From positions 1 to 64,000 of the forward strand of contig JBCCQA010000016.1 in NCBI GenBank assembly GCA_039024635.1: a DNA stretch of 64,000 nt. Reading direction: 5' to 3'. A program made the translations under genes and the position numbers. Shown piece by piece: positions 51,484 to 60,328 of the stretch (the stretch's first letter is position 1; each line of letters starts with the position of its first letter). The notes beneath the pieces were generated by a model, which saw only the letters and a list, made by a program, of their open reading frames with translations, made no database searches and was not told where the DNA came from. Origin of the DNA: Kuafuiihalomonas sp039024635. Lineage in GTDB: Bacteria; Myxococcota; Kuafuiibacteriia; Kuafuiibacteriales; Kuafuiibacteriaceae.

Positions 51484-54400
51484 CTAGGGCACGAAGCTGT
51501 AAGCGCAGCCTCGCTGGTTCACGAGAGAGTAGTTGGTAACGAACTCCAAGGGCGTGGTGGTCAGAAACACCACGGGTGGTGGGCTGGGATTGGAGAACCA
51601 GTCGTTGGTCGAAACCGGTATGCTGGGGTTCCAGAGAGGACTAGTGCAGCTGAGGTTGTCGAGAGTCGTCCCCTGCAAGACGAGGCCTCCGCCTGCCAAG
51701 GACTCTGGAAAGAAGTCGTTCTCGCCGAAAGCGAGAGCGGGGACAGCTGCACGGTCGAGTTCCAGGTAGACGGGGCTTCGTCGAAACGTGTTACGGGCCT
51801 GAAGTCCGATATCCGCAAGAGCACCGCTCTCGAGCAGCATGGCAGTCCTTGCGTTGTCGTTCATGACGCAGTCTTGAACGCGAACCGTAGTATTTCCTTC
51901 AACCCAAATACCGACCTCATTGTCGCTTATGGCGATGTCTCCCAGAGCCACGAGCGGGGCTGCCGTAATGGCCCCTATGTCCGACGACGGGATGGGACGC
52001 GCACGGATCCCAGCGACGGCATGACCAGAGATCTCGCCGTTGGTGATGCGAATTTGGTCGCTAGGCCCCTCCGTAAAGAGGCCGACATCAGCGTCGAACA
52101 GTCGCGGTGTGTCGAGCCAGATCTCCGATCGGCGCCCATAGATGCCCGTCGTCCCTCCGGATGACCTGACCTTATGACCCATGAGCGTTGCGTCCTCCAA
52201 AGAGACAGACGTGCCGCAGTCGAAGAAGTCGACTTCGTTCATGATGATCTCGTCGTCGCCATAGCGGTCGTCCGCCGAAACGCACTCTCCGCCGGTCGAG
52301 AACTCGGATCGAAGGAAGAGCGATCGGATACCGTGGGTGATAAACCCAGCGTGCCCTGATCCTCCGATTTCGGTATCCATGACGGCTAGAATGAGGTCGG
52401 CCGCATCCACAAAGGCTCCCTGCTGAAGGGTCACCGAACTGTCCTGGATGGTCAGTCTTCGCCCAAAGATGCCGGCATCCGGACGGATGTAGGTTCCGGC
52501 GGCAACTGTGAAGCTCGACTCATCGACGAGAATGCTCGAGCCTTCGCCCATCACAACGTTGTCGGAGTTCTCGGTGGGGAGATTGAAGAAGACGGTCCCC
52601 AGGCCAGCCGTCCACGTGAAGACGGCGTCATCTTGGACGACGACGTTTCCACGAATGATGAGTGTGGCTCCGGGTCCAGAAAGCTGAATCTGGGCCCCTG
52701 GCTCGATGATGAGCGTCGACCCTCGCTCGAGGATGAGGGTGGAGCCCGCGTGAATCACGAGTCGACCAATCGAAACGGGGACGCTGTAGTTCGGATCCGG
52801 AGTCGGGTTGGGACCTCCGAGGCCACCACCGAGGCGGAGCGTCGTCCCCTCATGGACAATGGTCTCCACAGACGTTAGGCCACCATCGTCTCCGAGCACG
52901 AGGGAGCCACCGTCCCGGACAGCGAGCTCCATCCCACCCACCAAGTCCAACTGAGCAGGATCCCCTCGCAGTGCGGATGAGAGCACGCCCGGCGCGACTC
53001 CATAGTTGTTGCCTGCTCGCATGAATCCCACATTTCGATCATCGTTGAAGAACAGGGTCGCGTTCCCGTTGACCGGGTCACCCTCGACGGCGATGTCATC
53101 GCTCAAGATCAGCTGCTGGTCAGAAAAGATACTTGATACGTTGTAACTGTCCCGGGACCCCCGCAGGGTGGAGATCGAGACAGTCATCTCGGTCTTCTTC
53201 TTGCCGATGCCTTTGTAGTCAGGTTCGGCCGGCTCTCCTTCCTCGGAGTCGTCCTGGTCGTCCTTTATCTTGACGACCTCAATCTCCCGAGACGTGACCA
53301 GCTCGTCGGAGTTCAGCAGATCGGCTTCTTTAAAAGCCGCGGCCGGGACAGGATGATCGACCAATAGGTGTCGGATCTTGTTGTCATCGAAGTTCCTTGT
53401 AATGAGTCCAAAAAGGTGAGCATCCACGACCATGTCGTTTGAGCTTGGTCTCAGCGACAGGAACTCCTCATGATACTCGGCAATGTTGTTCAAGAGGTGA
53501 TTTGACTGACCGTCTCCGAACCCCTTTGTGCCCGGGTTGTTCGTGATGGGTCGCATGATTTCCTCGAACGTGAACTCGAGTTCCTCATCACCATACTCCT
53601 CCGAACTCGGAACGAAGGCATCATCGATCCCTGGTCCAAGCGCCAGATTGCTCGGACCGTCCCAAAGGTCGTACAGCGCGCGTGCGATGAGCCCTTGCCC
53701 ATGCATGCCGTGGGTCAAGGCTTGATCCTCCGAACAGTAGGACGAAGATGTTCCGCCGCAGTCGACAGCTCCGGAGACTGGCTCGTCCCAAGTTCCCACT
53801 CGCTCATCCCAATTCGGGCTTGCCGAAGCCACCGTCGAACTCGAAATCAGCGGATCGTTGAGATCGCTGCGGCTCCATACCTCAACCACGGCCCCGAAGA
53901 AGTCTGCAAACCCTTCCGTCCACGCAAGTCTCGGATTCAGGGTGTTGTAGTCGACGCCGTGGTTGAAGAAGCCAGCGTCAAGAGCGGGGAGCCACGACTC
54001 GTTCTGGGCGTGCCACATGACGTAGTGACCGAACTCGTGCATCACGGTTCCAGGTCGGTTCTGGGTCCGGGTGGAAGTTGGAATGTAGATCCCATCGTGA
54101 TCCGAGAACTGCGTGTCCAAGAATACGGAGGTAATGAGCAGGGTCGGAAACGCTGCATTGAAGAGCTCCACCACATAGGATCCCACGTTGAGGCCGCCGA
54201 CGAACAGGTTTCGCGCGACCGGGGTTCGAGGGACGAACATCGCGGAGCTCCCGGGCACCCCAGACGGCCGCGTGAGGATGTCGAGATGGTGTCCGTCGTG
54301 GTCAGGAATCAGGCCCGACGGGCCCTCCTCCATGACGAACTGTCGAGCTCGGTTGGCCCAGTGTAGAAGCTGCGGCTTGAGTTCATCCCGATCGAGGTGG

Positions 54401-54840
54401 ACATCGTGTCCGGAACTGTCGAAGTGAGCTCCGGGCGTGACCACGATGGGGTCCGTACGAAGGATATCCTGTTTCCGGGTCGACTTGGGAATCGTCTTCT
54501 TTCGAACGCGAATGCGCTCACCCGCCGTTTCGGCCACGAAACGCAGGTAAATCTCGATGGTCTCTGACGAATCGGCCTCGTTGAAGTCGATTTCGAACAG
54601 CCCCTGCTCGCCCGTGTATCCTTCGCCGATTACAGGGTCGTTGAGGAAGTCCTTCTTGCGGACCTCAACTTTGATGCCGACGATGTCGAGGTGCTGAAGA
54701 TTGACGACCGTGCTCGCCTGTCCCGAAACCGTACCGAAGAAGGAGTTCGAGGCTCGAGCCTCACTCTCGAACATCAACACGCATGCCGCCATGCCGAGCG
54801 TCAAAATTCGGGTCGAACGAGCTTCGTAATTCGGGCACAT
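51484..54840 (-). CDS. secreted zinc metalloprotease with C-terminal beta-helix
   Basis: 1118 aa from ATG 54840. A signal peptide ends at Ala-Arg-Ala30. The catalytic domain has HEFGHYVMWH (His268, Glu269, His272) and a downstream Trp-Thr-Glu309-Gly-Phe-Ala-Asp, giving the third zinc ligand of a gluzincin-type site. From about 600 to the end, repeated short strands rich in Gly, Asn, Ile and Val (SGPGATLIIRGNVVV, ISDNEVGIWVEGN) indicate a right-handed parallel beta-helix. A low-complexity acidic stretch near 540-560 separates the parts. The gene is visibly less GC-rich than its neighbours. Likely exported to the surface or medium; substrate unknown. Confidence 0.85.
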   Translation of the reverse strand: MCPNYEARSTRILTLGMAACVLMFESEARASNSFFGTVSGQASTVVNLQHLDIVGIKVEVRKKDFLNDPVIGEGYTGEQGLFEIDFNEADSSETIEIYLRFVAETAGERIRVRKKTIPKSTRKQDILRTDPIVVTPGAHFDSSGHDVHLDRDELKPQLLHWANRARQFVMEEGPSGLIPDHDGHHLDILTRPSGVPGSSAMFVPRTPVARNLFVGGLNVGSYVVELFNAAFPTLLITSVFLDTQFSDHDGIYIPTSTRTQNRPGTVMHEFGHYVMWHAQNESWLPALDAGFFNHGVDYNTLNPRLAWTEGFADFFGAVVEVWSRSDLNDPLISSSTVASASPNWDERVGTWDEPVSGAVDCGGTSSSYCSEDQALTHGMHGQGLIARALYDLWDGPSNLALGPGIDDAFVPSSEEYGDEELEFTFEEIMRPITNNPGTKGFGDGQSNHLLNNIAEYHEEFLSLRPSSNDMVVDAHLFGLITRNFDDNKIRHLLVDHPVPAAAFKEADLLNSDELVTSREIEVVKIKDDQDDSEEGEPAEPDYKGIGKKKTEMTVSISTLRGSRDSYNVSSIFSDQQLILSDDIAVEGDPVNGNATLFFNDDRNVGFMRAGNNYGVAPGVLSSALRGDPAQLDLVGGMELAVRDGGSLVLGDDGGLTSVETIVHEGTTLRLGGGLGGPNPTPDPNYSVPVSIGRLVIHAGSTLILERGSTLIIEPGAQIQLSGPGATLIIRGNVVVQDDAVFTWTAGLGTVFFNLPTENSDNVVMGEGSSILVDESSFTVAAGTYIRPDAGIFGRRLTIQDSSVTLQQGAFVDAADLILAVMDTEIGGSGHAGFITHGIRSLFLRSEFSTGGECVSADDRYGDDEIIMNEVDFFDCGTSVSLEDATLMGHKVRSSGGTTGIYGRRSEIWLDTPRLFDADVGLFTEGPSDQIRITNGEISGHAVAGIRARPIPSSDIGAITAAPLVALGDIAISDNEVGIWVEGNTTVRVQDCVMNDNARTAMLLESGALADIGLQARNTFRRSPVYLELDRAAVPALAFGENDFFPESLAGGGLVLQGTTLDNLSCTSPLWNPSIPVSTNDWFSNPSPPPVVFLTTTPLEFVTNYSLVNQRGCAYSFVP

Positions 54841-55044
54841 GCCCTTTATTCGAGGCAGACCGCGGGAACCTTACAGGAACGAGAGCCACGCATGGTGTGG
54901 CCGGCTCACGCTCGGTCCCAAGGAGCCCAGTCCGACCAGCGAAGAGGGTTCCCGCCAAAGGCCGCAACGAGCGCTATGCGACCGCTTGGGAAACTCTGAT
55001 TCGCTCTCAGAGAGTCGTCCTCGGGACAGCGATACTTGGCCCGT

Positions 55045-55926
55045 CTAACTCAGCCAGCGGCGCACGCAGTTTCGGCCCATGTTGGCGTAGACGAAGGGGT
55101 CGGCTCGAGATGGATCCTGGTCGGCTTCGACGATGAGCCAGCCTCGGTAGGTGGAGGTCAGCTCTCTCAGGAAGGCGGCGAAGTCGTAGCGACCGTCGCC
55201 GGGGACGGTGAAGGCACCCTCGACTACGGCATCTAAGAAGCTCATCCTTTGATTGCCTTCTATCAGACCTGGGCGAAGCTCCTTCAGGTGAACGTGCATC
55301 ACCCGTTCGCGATACTTCTGGAGGGGCGTCATCGGATCGAAGCCGGCGAAGAGGGCGTGGCCAGTGTCCAGGGTGAGGCCCAAGGACTCACCGGAGTGCT
55401 CGACCAAGGCGTCGAGATCTTCTTCACTCTCGACGACGGTGCCGATGTGGTGGTGGTAGCAAAGCCGAAATCCCCGAGCTTCGAGGGCTTCGGCCAACAA
55501 GGTCATGGACTCACCGAAGATCTTGACCCCTTCCGGATGGAGCACGGGTCGACGATGCACCGGGACCGATCGGTCGCGGTGAACGGCGCCCGTCATCTCG
55601 GCCACCTGAATAAGCGGGCACTCTGCCGCCTCCAGGCGACGGAGCAGAGGTTCCAGTCGCTGCATCTCTTCATCGACGGAGTGCTTCATCAGCTGGGTAC
55701 CGAACCAGCCCGAAGCAAGGCGAAGTCGATGGGTGGTCAGAACCCGCCGAAGGCTCTGGGGATCGCGGGGAAACTTGTGCCCCATCTCGATGCCTTCGAA
55801 GCCCGAACGTCGAGCCTCGGTGAGGCACTGCTCCAAAGATACGTCGGCACCCAGCTCCGGAAGGTCGTCGTTGGACCAGAGGATGGGGCTGACGCCCAGC
55901 TTCACTCGGTCGAGGGCACTCGCCAT
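55045..55926 (-). CDS. iolE: inosose dehydratase IolE
   Basis: 293 aa from ATG 55926; overlaps the iolD end by 25 bp. TIM-barrel of the xylose-isomerase-like family: VSPILWSNDDLPELGADV, GFEGIEMGHKFP, LCYHHHIGTVVE and the metal-binding LTLDTGH and EADQDPSRADP. Converts scyllo-inosose to trihydroxycyclohexane-dione. Last gene of iolB-iolC-iolD-iolE. Confidence 0.95.
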   Translation of the reverse strand: MASALDRVKLGVSPILWSNDDLPELGADVSLEQCLTEARRSGFEGIEMGHKFPRDPQSLRRVLTTHRLRLASGWFGTQLMKHSVDEEMQRLEPLLRRLEAAECPLIQVAEMTGAVHRDRSVPVHRRPVLHPEGVKIFGESMTLLAEALEARGFRLCYHHHIGTVVESEEDLDALVEHSGESLGLTLDTGHALFAGFDPMTPLQKYRERVMHVHLKELRPGLIEGNQRMSFLDAVVEGAFTVPGDGRYDFAAFLRELTSTYRGWLIVEADQDPSRADPFVYANMGRNCVRRWLS

Positions 55927-57590
55927 GCCGCACCCCCTTCCTCGGTCGCGTGCTCCGGATCCGTCTGGACCAGAAGCAGCTGAACCCCCTTTTCGCGCTG
56001 GGCCTCGTGGAGCGCACTCTCCAGGTCTGTCTCTACCCGACGAGCCTTTGCGCCGAGGGCCTGTGCATGGGCGACGAAGTCCACCGCGCCCTTCCGAAGG
56101 TTGGCGTAGGGTCGGCCGCCTACGCTCTTCTGCAGACGATGGATGCAGCCGAAGCCTCCGTTGTCGACGAGAACGATGATCAGATCCTGTTCGAGCTCTA
56201 CCGCGGTCGCGACCTCGCTACTGAGCATCAGGTAGGCCCCGTCTCCGACCAGGACCACGACCGTTCGATCCGGACGGGCCAGCTTCACGCCCAGGCCGCC
56301 CGCCACCTCGTAGCCCATGCAAGAGAAGCCGTACTCGACGTGGTAGTCCTCGTGGTCGCGAGGCGCCCAAGCCTTCTGGAGCTCACCGGGCAGGCTGCCC
56401 GAAGCAGCGACGACCGTGACGTCGGGTCCGGCGAATCGACGCACCGCCGCCACCACCGCGGCGTCGGTTCCGGGAGGCGGCGCATGCTTGGGAACCGGAT
56501 CTCCGTCCGGCGCCCACTCAGGAAAGATATGGTCGGCCAGGGCCGCGTCCAGAGCTTTCAGAACGAGACCTGCGTCGCCCTGAATGGCGAGGGCTTCATG
56601 CTTGGCCGCGTCCCAAGAATCGACCGAGATGTGAACCCGCTCCGCCTCGGCGAAGAGAGCGCGAGAACCGGTGGTGAAGTCGGTGAAGCGCGTGCCCACG
56701 CCGAGAACCAGGTCGGCCGCCCGGGCGCAGGCGTTGGCCCGCGCCGAACCGGTGACTCCCAAGCCTCCGACCCATGCGGGGTGGTCGGCCAGGAGCGCAC
56801 CCCGGCCGGCGTGGGTGTCCGCTGCCGGGAGACCGCCTCGGGTCAGAAAGCGCGCCAGCACGTGTTCGGCCCCGCTGTAGCGAACCCCGCCGCCGACCAC
56901 GACCATCGGACGCCGAGCCGAGCGCAGGCGCTGTGCCGCCGCCTCGATCTGGTCAGGGTCGGGACCAGGACGGAAAGGGGCGCGGACACGGGGCGCGAAG
57001 GCCGACGCCGGGAAGTCGTGCACCTCTGCTTGCACGTCCTGGGGGAGGGCCAAGCTCACTGGTCCCGTCAAAACCGGATCCATCAGAATGGTCATGGCGC
57101 GGTCGAGCGCAGGAATGAGCTGCTCGGGCCGGTGAATGCGGGCGAAGAAGCGACTCACGGGACGCAGGCAGTCGTTGACGCTGACGTCGGGGTCGGCGTC
57201 GTCCTCCAACTGCTGAAGGACCGGGTCCGGCCCTCGGTCGGCAAAGGCCTCACCTGGGAGCAGGAGCAGAGGCAGCCGGTTGACCCGAGCCGTGGCGGCC
57301 GGCGTGACCAAGTTGGTGGCCCCAGGTCCGATGGAGCTCGTGCAGGCCATCAGGCGACGTCGGCGATGGGCCTTGGCGTAGGCGGTGGCAGCGAGCCCCA
57401 TGCCGCTCTCGTTTTGGGCCCGCAGCACGGGCAAGGTCCCATCTTCCAAGGCTTTGCCCAAACCCGCCACGTTGCCGTGGCCGAAGATGGCAAACACGCC
57501 CCCGATGAGGGGATGGCCGTCTGGGGTTCTCTGGGCGGCCAGATAGCGGACCAGCGCGCTGGCCGTCGCAAGTCTAAGGGAGGCGCCCAC
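55902..57590 (-). CDS. iolD: THcHDO hydrolase IolD (ThDP-dependent)
   Basis: 562 aa from GTG 57590. ThDP-enzyme features: the N-terminal PYR domain with FGHGNVAGLG and the Gln-Asn-Glu activator (RAQNESGMGLAATAYAK), the central NAD-fold domain, and the PP domain with GDGAYLMLSSE and the metal-binding VDNGGFGCI. This set is specific for 3D-(3,5/4)-trihydroxycyclohexane-1,2-dione hydrolase, which opens the inositol ring. Somewhat shorter than the ~640 aa of Bacillus IolD. Nine bases after the iolC stop. Confidence 0.95.
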   Translation of the reverse strand: MGASLRLATASALVRYLAAQRTPDGHPLIGGVFAIFGHGNVAGLGKALEDGTLPVLRAQNESGMGLAATAYAKAHRRRRLMACTSSIGPGATNLVTPAATARVNRLPLLLLPGEAFADRGPDPVLQQLEDDADPDVSVNDCLRPVSRFFARIHRPEQLIPALDRAMTILMDPVLTGPVSLALPQDVQAEVHDFPASAFAPRVRAPFRPGPDPDQIEAAAQRLRSARRPMVVVGGGVRYSGAEHVLARFLTRGGLPAADTHAGRGALLADHPAWVGGLGVTGSARANACARAADLVLGVGTRFTDFTTGSRALFAEAERVHISVDSWDAAKHEALAIQGDAGLVLKALDAALADHIFPEWAPDGDPVPKHAPPPGTDAAVVAAVRRFAGPDVTVVAASGSLPGELQKAWAPRDHEDYHVEYGFSCMGYEVAGGLGVKLARPDRTVVVLVGDGAYLMLSSEVATAVELEQDLIIVLVDNGGFGCIHRLQKSVGGRPYANLRKGAVDFVAHAQALGAKARRVETDLESALHEAQREKGVQLLLVQTDPEHATEEGGAAWRVPSTE

Positions 57591-57599
57591 GCCGGGACT

Positions 57600-59459
57600 C
57601 TACGACGTTCTGCCCAGCCTGAGCACGTCGCGCCAGCGGGCCGCGACTCGTCGACGGACCTCCCCGGCGTCGATGGTCCCGCTCGAGAAAGCCTGGGCGG
57701 CCTCGGCGAAGATGGTGCGGCCAAAGGCGAAGCCCGCAAAGGCCTTGCGGCTCCGGGCTAGCTGGATCCGGGCCGCCACCGTCGCGGGGGCGCTCCCATT
57801 GCCCAGGAGGAGCACGCCGTCGCAGCTCGGATCTTCCTCGTCCAAGACACCCTCCAACCGAGCCCAGAGGGCTTCATCGGTCGGTGGCGGGAGCTTCCAG
57901 AGCTCAGGACGAACCCCCTGCGCATACAGCCGACGCAAGATCTCCGGCAGACGGAAGTCGGCACCGGGTTCGGGGAGAACCTCCAGGATCAGCGGCCGCT
58001 CCTGGTCGCGGCAGGCCTCGGCCAGGTCTCGGATCCGAGCCTCCAGTCCCTCGTCCTCCTGCCACTGCACCTTGCACTTCACGCCGTGCTGGACCGGCCA
58101 GCCTCGAAGGCAGAGCCCGGGCGAGCGGCCGTCGAGGAAGCGCAGCTCGGGGCTCCGCCCGTCTTCGATAGGTCGAGCGAGGAAGCGCCCACCCACTTCG
58201 GGGAAGAGCGGGGCGCCAAACTCGTCGTCGATGATGAAGCCCGCCTCGGCGTCCCGAACGCCGGCGTCGGCGAAGCCGTCCTGACCACCTCGGAAAATCG
58301 CCGCCTTCACTTCGCGAACCCAGTCGGCGTCGCGACCGGCGGCCTGGGCCAAGCGCTCGAAGTAGACCCGGTGGTCCACAGCGAGGAGGAAGAGGGGGCG
58401 TCGCCGAATCCGCTGGGGGCGGACCATTCGATGGCGGGCGTCGGCGACGGCAAGGGCGCGGCTGGTGTCGATCTCGATGAAAGCCATCAACTCTTCTCGG
58501 GTCGGCATGGCCGGCGCGCAGGCGTGACGACTCACGACCAGCGCCCCAGCGGCGTTCCCCCATCTCAGCCAGGTCTCGGCCGATCCACTCGCAAGCCAAG
58601 CCGCGAGCCAGGCACCGAGGAACGCGTCCCCAGCGCCGAGGCTGTTGAGCACCGGGACGCCGTGTCCGTCAACCTCCGCCCTACCCTCGGGCCCCCAGGA
58701 CCACGCGCCAGCTGGCCCACGCTTCACGACCACCCGCTCTGGGCCGAGACCTCGCAGTCGCGTCGGGCCCTCGGGTCCGAGCGTTCCGGCCGCAATCGCG
58801 ATTTCTTCCTCGGTTCCGACCACCGTATCGACCCAAGGCAGCAGCCTTCGCAGGGCCGGTCCGCCCCGGGCCGCCTCGGGCCGCTCCAGGCCTCGGGCCG
58901 CTCCATCTCCGGGCGGCGTGTCGCCCCAAAGACTGGGCCGATAGTCGACGTCGAGCACTACGTGGACCCCGTCTTCTTTAGCCCAGCCGGCCAAGCGCTG
59001 GCTCAGCGCCTCCAAGCGCAAGCTCCGCAGATGGGTCCCGGTCAGAAGTAGGACTCGAGCGCCGGCCAGCCAAGGCCGGACCTCTTCGCTCAGCTCGACC
59101 GCTTCGTCGGCACAGTCTTTTCGATAGAATAGATGGGGGAAGGACTCGGCCCCCTCCATCGCCAACAGGACGAGGGCGGTCAGGCGCGCTTCATCTCTCT
59201 CCACGAAGCGGAGGTCAATGCCCTCCTGGCTCAGGACGCGGTGTACGTAATCCCCAAAGCCGTCCCGTCCGAGTCGTGTCAGCAAGCCGACTTTCACGCC
59301 CAGCCGTTGGGCCGCGACGGCTGCGTTGGCGGCGGCCCCGCCCACGCTCTTGCGGAAGCGCTCTGTGTCGGCCAGGCCCGCGCCCCGCTCCTCGCCGTAG
59401 AGGTCCAGCGCCGCCCGACCGAAGACGACCAGCTCAGGAGGGTCGACGATGCCTCTCAG
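57600..59459 (-). CDS. iolC: 5-dehydro-2-deoxygluconokinase fused to a DUF2090 (probable aldolase) domain
   Basis: 619 aa. The start is taken as CTG at 59459, because it overlaps the iolB TGA (CTGA) and has AAGGAG six bases upstream, while no ATG/GTG/TTG start fits. Residues 1 to about 320 are a PfkB-type sugar kinase (VGGAAANAAVAAQRLG near the start; NSLGAGDAFLGAWLA at the end with catalytic Asp). The C-terminal ~290 residues are DUF2090 (FLLAVDHRVYFERLA, LEVLPEPG), a domain fused to IolC in many proteobacteria and proposed to perform the IolJ aldolase step. The protein would then catalyse two steps. Confidence 0.93.
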   Translation of the reverse strand: MRGIVDPPELVVFGRAALDLYGEERGAGLADTERFRKSVGGAAANAAVAAQRLGVKVGLLTRLGRDGFGDYVHRVLSQEGIDLRFVERDEARLTALVLLAMEGAESFPHLFYRKDCADEAVELSEEVRPWLAGARVLLLTGTHLRSLRLEALSQRLAGWAKEDGVHVVLDVDYRPSLWGDTPPGDGAARGLERPEAARGGPALRRLLPWVDTVVGTEEEIAIAAGTLGPEGPTRLRGLGPERVVVKRGPAGAWSWGPEGRAEVDGHGVPVLNSLGAGDAFLGAWLAAWLASGSAETWLRWGNAAGALVVSRHACAPAMPTREELMAFIEIDTSRALAVADARHRMVRPQRIRRRPLFLLAVDHRVYFERLAQAAGRDADWVREVKAAIFRGGQDGFADAGVRDAEAGFIIDDEFGAPLFPEVGGRFLARPIEDGRSPELRFLDGRSPGLCLRGWPVQHGVKCKVQWQEDEGLEARIRDLAEACRDQERPLILEVLPEPGADFRLPEILRRLYAQGVRPELWKLPPPTDEALWARLEGVLDEEDPSCDGVLLLGNGSAPATVAARIQLARSRKAFAGFAFGRTIFAEAAQAFSSGTIDAGEVRRRVAARWRDVLRLGRTS

Positions 59460-60238
59460 GACTGCTCCTTGGGGAGCCCTCGGATCCAGTCGTGTTCGGA
59501 ATCGAAGCTCGGCTGGTCGTAGCGTGCCTCCTCCAAGTGGCGAATGGTCCACAGGTAGTACATCGCGTAGCCGGGGGCGGCGCACTGAGCGTGGACGTGG
59601 CCGGGGGCGATGCGGAGGGTGTCTTCGTGCCGAACCTTGAAGACCTCTTCGCCGTGCTCGGCGTGGCCGAAGCCGGCGGCCGGCGAAAAGCGGTAGTGAT
59701 AGACCTCGGGCTGCGCGTGGTGATGCGGGGGGTAGCTCGACCACCGGCCTTGGGGAGCGACCACTTCCCCCAGCACCAGACGGCCCTCGGGCCGACCATT
59801 GCGGTCGTCGACGTAGGTACGAACGAAGCGAAAGGCGGCGTCCTGGAGCTGCCCTTCGCCCCGTCGGTCTACGAAGGTGGACTCCGGGCCCACCTGAAGC
59901 GGTTCGAAGGCTCTTGGGTTGCGGGTTCGGACCCGAACGAACTCGACCGCCGTCTCGGCCTGGATCTCGACCAGAACCCCAGCCGGCAGAGACCAGGCCG
60001 TTCCCAGCGTCCGAAACAACTCGGCCCGTTCGGCCCGACGCGCTCGTCCTTCGATAGTGACCGTGGCCTGACCCTGCAGCAGCAGAAGCGCCGTTTCATG
60101 CTCAGGGTCTTGCTCGCTCCACCGGCCGCCCTCGGGCAGCCGAAGAAGGGCCAGCGCCAGCCCTGACTCGGGGTCCGGCTCCGGGAGAATCGACCAAGAC
60201 TGGCCCACGGGGCCCGGGCCTCGAAGGACGCGCTCCAT
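59456..60238 (-). CDS. iolB: 5-deoxy-glucuronate isomerase IolB
   Basis: 260 aa from ATG 60238. Two cupin halves; the C-terminal one has the metal-site PPHHHAQPEVYHYRF, followed by GHVHAQCAAPGYAMYYLWTIRH, which is diagnostic for IolB. It converts 5-deoxy-glucuronate to 2-deoxy-5-keto-gluconate for IolC. First gene of the operon; the stop overlaps the iolC start. The promoter must lie in the ~90 bp shared with the divergent mtaB gene. Confidence 0.95.
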   Translation of the reverse strand: MERVLRGPGPVGQSWSILPEPDPESGLALALLRLPEGGRWSEQDPEHETALLLLQGQATVTIEGRARRAERAELFRTLGTAWSLPAGVLVEIQAETAVEFVRVRTRNPRAFEPLQVGPESTFVDRRGEGQLQDAAFRFVRTYVDDRNGRPEGRLVLGEVVAPQGRWSSYPPHHHAQPEVYHYRFSPAAGFGHAEHGEEVFKVRHEDTLRIAPGHVHAQCAAPGYAMYYLWTIRHLEEARYDQPSFDSEHDWIRGLPKEQS

Positions 60239-60328
60239 GGACCTTGGATAGCCCGGTCGGGCCCCTCCTGACAAAGAGGAGGTTCTTCGCTTGGTCCGAA
60301 GAAGCCCTTCTGGCTCATTGTCGGGCCC

